This document shows positions 6,594 to 9,121 of a DNA stretch of 9,121 nt, piece after piece. The stretch spans positions 1-9,121 of the forward strand of contig NZ_CAMYEZ010000093.1 of the NCBI RefSeq assembly GCF_947254915.1, in the 5' to 3' direction. This DNA is from an uncultured Porphyromonas sp. (GTDB lineage: Bacteria; Bacteroidota; Bacteroidia; Bacteroidales; Porphyromonadaceae). How positions within the stretch are numbered: position 1 is the stretch's first letter; each line of letters opens with the position of its first letter. A model generated the notes under the pieces. That model was given only the letters and a program-made list of their open reading frames with translations. It did not search any database and was not told the origin of the DNA. The translations under genes and the position numbers were made by a program.

Positions 6594-7622
6594 TTACCGC
6601 CCTGCGCAAAAGGTTGCGATAGCCTCCTGAAGCTTCGCGTTATCTGCTGTATCACGAGCGGTGATACGGATCATCTCACCCTTGACACCTCGCTGCGCGG
6701 TCGCATCGTAGACCGCAATGTTGTGCTCCTCCAGCAGATACTTGATGAGTTCAGCTGCAGTGGCGCAGTGTATCTGCACGAGGAAGAACGGCGCATCGCT
6801 CGGCATCACCTCGATACCATCTATCTGGCGAAGCTTAGTCTCCAGTTCGAGCGCATTGCGCTGCCACTTGCGTATCGGTAGGGTAAACTGTGCGGGGTGG
6901 ATCAAGATATACTTCGCCACCTCGACCGCCATCGTGCTAACCGACCACGGGTCGATCACCTTTTGGATCTCCTTGACGACCTTCTTGTCGGCCGTCACAT
7001 AGCCGATACGTAGACCTGGCAGGCCATACGTCTGTGTGAACGAACTGACGAAGATAATGTTGGGGTGGCTCTTCACATCACTCAGCGTAAGCGTCGGCTG
7101 TGTCGTAAAGGTCGCATAGGACTGGTCCACTATGAAGGAGACCTGAGGGTGTGCGCCGATGAGCTCCAGTAGCTCAGCCCGTGAGCGAAAGCGTCCCGTC
7201 GAGCTATTGGGCGAGCAGATCCAGCAAAACTCCTCTCCCTCAAGCTGGATCGCTTGCGTCTCCATATCCTCAGGAATATAGGTAAGCTGCCAGCCATAGC
7301 GCTTAGTCGCTAGCTCATAGTGCTGATACGAAGGCACCAAGATAGCACCACGCCGCCCCGCAAAAGCCTCCGCAATCGTGTAGAAGGCCGCCGTACGACC
7401 TGGGGTGATGACTATATTATCCGCATGTAGCCCATTACGCTTGGCGATCATCGTGCGGAGCGTCTTGTAGTCTGGCTCAGGATAGTAGCGCATCATCTCG
7501 ACCATTCGGTCGTTGAGGTGCTCAGCAAGCTTCGTCAGCTCGGGAGCAAACCATGAGGCGGTGTCAAACTGTAAGGGTGGACAGACCGTATTTGTCATCT
7601 GAGTGGGATTCTTCTTGATCAT
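6594..7622 (-). CDS. HisC/CobD-like PLP-fold protein lacking the catalytic lysine
   Basis: The 342-residue product has the fold-type I aminotransferase layout of histidinol-phosphate aminotransferase and threonine-phosphate decarboxylase (CobD). Visible landmarks are ITPGRTAAFYTIAEAF (72-87), CSPNSSTG (136-143, usually NPNNPTG), VDQSY (165-169, usually VDEAY; Asp166 would contact the PLP ring nitrogen), YGLPGLRIGY (199-208, PGLR being CobD-like) and IRITARD (318-324, with Arg319 in the usual substrate-carboxylate position). The residue expected to be the PLP Schiff-base lysine, in S-[FL]-[ST]-K-x-Y, is Gln197 (SFTQTYG; codon CAG at 7032-7034). Several surrounding family residues also differ. 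Without that lysine normal transamination is unlikely, so it may be a non-catalytic or altered-chemistry homologue. It starts 30 bases after the hydrolase gene and is probably co-transcribed. Met9 is an alternative start. The fold is secure, the function unknown. Confidence 0.85.
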   Translation of the reverse strand: MIKKNPTQMTNTVCPPLQFDTASWFAPELTKLAEHLNDRMVEMMRYYPEPDYKTLRTMIAKRNGLHADNIVITPGRTAAFYTIAEAFAGRRGAILVPSYQHYELATKRYGWQLTYIPEDMETQAIQLEGEEFCWICSPNSSTGRFRSRAELLELIGAHPQVSFIVDQSYATFTTQPTLTLSDVKSHPNIIFVSSFTQTYGLPGLRIGYVTADKKVVKEIQKVIDPWSVSTMAVEVAKYILIHPAQFTLPIRKWQRNALELETKLRQIDGIEVMPSDAPFFLVQIHCATAAELIKYLLEEHNIAVYDATAQRGVKGEMIRITARDTADNAKLQEAIATFCAGR

Positions 7623-7652
7623 AAACTACGCTTGTTTATACAGCTGTGAATG

Positions 7653-8897
7653 TTATTTCTTAGATACTTTGTTCTGTAGGTACTCGGCAAAGGTGACTAT
7701 CTCTGGCGTATGTAGCGCCTCGTAGAGCTCCTCCTTATTATTATATAGTGTTCTCTCGCTAGTCTCCCCCGCATGGAGTAGGAGCTTGTAGCAGAGGACA
7801 CGCAGACAGCGATCCTGAATCGTCTCTGCCGAGAGCGTGCCCGCACGATAAGCCGAGAGTAGCTCCTGGTAGCTCGCTAGCGGATCTAGGGGACCTAGGA
7901 GCAGATCATTGCCCGCTAGGATGGCAGCCACAGATATAGGCAAACCCTCCGCACGCTGCACACCTCGCATCTCTAGCCCATCAGTAAAGATGAGTCCCTT
8001 GAAGCCCAACTGCTCACGCAGTAACCCCGTCACGACAGCGTGGCTCAGTGAGGAGGGACAGGTCACGTCAGGCTCTAGTGCTGGCACCGAGAGATGCGCC
8101 ACCATGATCCCCCCGAGTCCAGCCTCTATGTAAGCGCGAAAGGGGGCTAGCTCCACCCGCTCGAGCTCCTCTAGACTACCCGACACGGTGGGGAGAGTCT
8201 TGTGCGAATCCTTGTCCGTATTGCCATGCCCTGGGAAGTGCTTAGCGACCGACAGCACCCCGCCATCCTCCAGCCCCCTCGCTAGGGCTAAGCCATGCGA
8301 GATGACAATGTCAGGCGTAGCGCCTAGGCTGCGGGTACCGATGACTGGGTTCTTCGGATTATTATTGACATCCAGCACTGGCGCAAAGCTCACGTGAATG
8401 CCCATCACACGACACTGTTGCGCCATATGTTGTCCGAGCGTGTACATCTCCTCAGGCGTGCAGTGGTCCGCCAGCAGCTTCATACGCGGATAGCGTATAG
8501 TCCCCTGCAGACGCATCGCCAGCCCCCACTCCGCATCAGCAGTGATCAGTAGCGGGATGCGAGAGCGCTCTTGGAGAAGATGCGTAAGTCGATACTGATC
8601 GTAAGGCTCCCCCTTGCGAAAGAGGATACCCCCTGGATGAATCTGGTCTATGAGTCGCAGATAGCGCTCACGCGAAGCCGAGTCATAGCGAGGCTCCCAG
8701 ATCGGGATGATCAGTTGACCGATCTGCTCCTCAATGGTGAGCGTACTGAGCCAGTCACTAGCCACACGGACGAGAGAGTCCGAGGCACGCTCGCTCATCG
8801 GCACAAGGTGCATAGGCAACTGCTGCGCTGTGGTACTCCCACCAGCACAACTAACCAGTATCCCCAGCGTCATACTAACCACGGCAAGGTGTCGCAT
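7653..8897 (-). CDS. Lipoprotein, glycoside hydrolase family 3 (NagZ-like beta-N-acetylhexosaminidase)
   Basis: GH3 enzymes of this type remove N-acetylglucosamine from peptidoglycan fragments or other glycans. From the chosen start the product has 414 residues. It opens with a lipoprotein signal, MRHLAVVSMTLGILVSC, with lipobox Cys17, so it should be lipid-anchored outside the cytoplasm. The GH3 barrel carries the signature KHFPGHGNTDKDSHKTLP (219-236), with Asp230/His232 as the likely acid/base pair of the NagZ subgroup. IFTDGLEMRG (303-312) has Asp306 as the likely nucleophile. The protein ends soon after the barrel; no beta-lactamase-like or second GH3 domain is present. The frame stays open to an ATG at 8966, but that would bury the signal peptide behind 23 residues and would lie about at the predicted transcription start. 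The aminotransferase-like gene follows after 30 bases. GH3 and lipoprotein calls are strong; the exact substrate is inferred. Confidence 0.9.
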   Translation of the reverse strand: MRHLAVVSMTLGILVSCAGGSTTAQQLPMHLVPMSERASDSLVRVASDWLSTLTIEEQIGQLIIPIWEPRYDSASRERYLRLIDQIHPGGILFRKGEPYDQYRLTHLLQERSRIPLLITADAEWGLAMRLQGTIRYPRMKLLADHCTPEEMYTLGQHMAQQCRVMGIHVSFAPVLDVNNNPKNPVIGTRSLGATPDIVISHGLALARGLEDGGVLSVAKHFPGHGNTDKDSHKTLPTVSGSLEELERVELAPFRAYIEAGLGGIMVAHLSVPALEPDVTCPSSLSHAVVTGLLREQLGFKGLIFTDGLEMRGVQRAEGLPISVAAILAGNDLLLGPLDPLASYQELLSAYRAGTLSAETIQDRCLRVLCYKLLLHAGETSERTLYNNKEELYEALHTPEIVTFAEYLQNKVSKK

Positions 8898-8970
8898 AAA
8901 CGCCCCACCTTGTACCTGCTTGCCGAGCGAAACGCACCAACGCACCAACTGCTTTGTATACTTCATACTG

Positions 8971-8978
8971 CAAAGATA
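8971..8978 (-). promoter_or_regulatory. Bacteroidota -7 promoter element of the GH3 gene
   Basis: The minus strand reads TATCTTTG, a perfect TAnnTTTG -7 element. Transcription would begin near 8965, giving a leader of about 67 bases before the ATG at 8897. This supports the shorter start for the hydrolase. A further TTTG at 8991-8994 is only 12 bases from the element, too close for a standard -33 box; no better one is seen. Confidence 0.55.
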
Positions 8979-8987
8979 AGCTTATCT
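8974..8987. promoter_or_regulatory. Perfect 14-bp palindrome overlapping the GH3 promoter
   Basis: AGATAAGCTTATCT is its own reverse complement. It shares five bases with the -7 element at 8971-8978 and fills most of the space upstream of it, where a dimeric repressor could block RNA polymerase. No regulator gene is adjacent within the window, and a 14-bp palindrome can occur by chance in 9 kb, so an operator role is only a suggestion. Confidence 0.35.
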
Positions 8988-8994
8988 GCGCAAA

Positions 8995-9121
8995 GGCACA
9001 CACATTTGGTTAGAGATTACAGGGCTGACGCATTATAACTGAAAAGCTGATTTTGGTTTTGAGGGGAGAATGAAGAGCCTAAAAAGTGAACTCAATATAG
9101 TCTCAAAAACTCTTTGATTTT
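8995..9121. other. Non-coding right edge
   Basis: No start-to-stop gene, RNA gene or terminator is recognisable here. The stretch is AT-rich compared with the genes. A minus-strand frame open from the window edge to a TAA at 9033-9035 gives only 28 residues with no family resemblance. It could be the end of a gene beyond the window, but nothing supports that. Confidence 0.4.

Noticed and set aside
6594..7622. Straightforward annotation as histidinol-phosphate aminotransferase (HisC)
   Set aside because: No histidine genes are nearby, the PLP lysine is missing and several signature residues differ, so a named biosynthetic function would be misleading.
8571..9038. Plus-strand open frame of 155 codons over the GH3 gene start and its promoter
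   Set aside because: It is antisense to a gene with catalytic motifs and a signal peptide. The translation is rich in Arg, Thr and His without domain character.
9033..9119. Minus-strand frame open from the window edge, possible C-terminus of another gene
   Set aside because: Only 28 residues with no recognisable similarity in an AT-rich region; an open frame of this length is expected by chance.

Overview
The window looks like chromosomal DNA from a Bacteroidales bacterium, most likely Porphyromonas or a close relative. The basis is the subunit order of the Rnf operon, promoter-like elements of the Bacteroidota type (TAnnTTTG) and the near absence of Shine-Dalgarno sequences. The protein families fit an anaerobe. 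The genus is inferred by eye, not by a search. All nine convincing genes lie on the minus strand, so transcription runs from right to left.

Right part (about 7,650-9,121): a non-coding stretch carries a TAnnTTTG promoter element overlapped by a perfect 14-bp palindrome. It drives a lipoprotein of glycoside hydrolase family 3 (NagZ-type beta-N-acetylhexosaminidase fold). Thirty bases after it comes a fold-type I PLP enzyme of the HisC/CobD group (6,594-7,622). Its expected Schiff-base lysine is replaced by glutamine, and it may be co-transcribed with the hydrolase.

Middle and left (296-6,453): a complete seven-gene cluster, read in the order RseC-family protein, rnfB, rnfC, rnfD, rnfG, rnfE, rnfA. 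It encodes the ion-pumping ferredoxin:NAD+ oxidoreductase. RnfB takes electrons from ferredoxin through many Fe-S clusters. RnfC carries two [4Fe-4S] clusters and the NADH/FMN site. RnfD and RnfG carry covalent FMN. RnfA and RnfE form the membrane core with paired cysteines. A TAnnTTTG element lies just upstream of the first gene and a strong intrinsic terminator follows rnfA. RnfG is unusual: it is about 380 residues long and has two tandem FMN-binding domains, the second with a degraded N-terminal half.

Left edge (1-295): no gene is visible. A plus-strand terminator belongs to a gene outside the window, so that gene and the rnf operon converge. Between the two terminators sit three 21-bp tandem repeat units.

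I see no CRISPR array, insertion sequence, tRNA, rRNA or phage gene. The window is mostly a well-known energy-conservation operon. The features most worth a second look are the duplicated FMN domain of RnfG, the lysine-less aminotransferase and the repeat block between the terminators. I do not see a wholly new multi-gene system.
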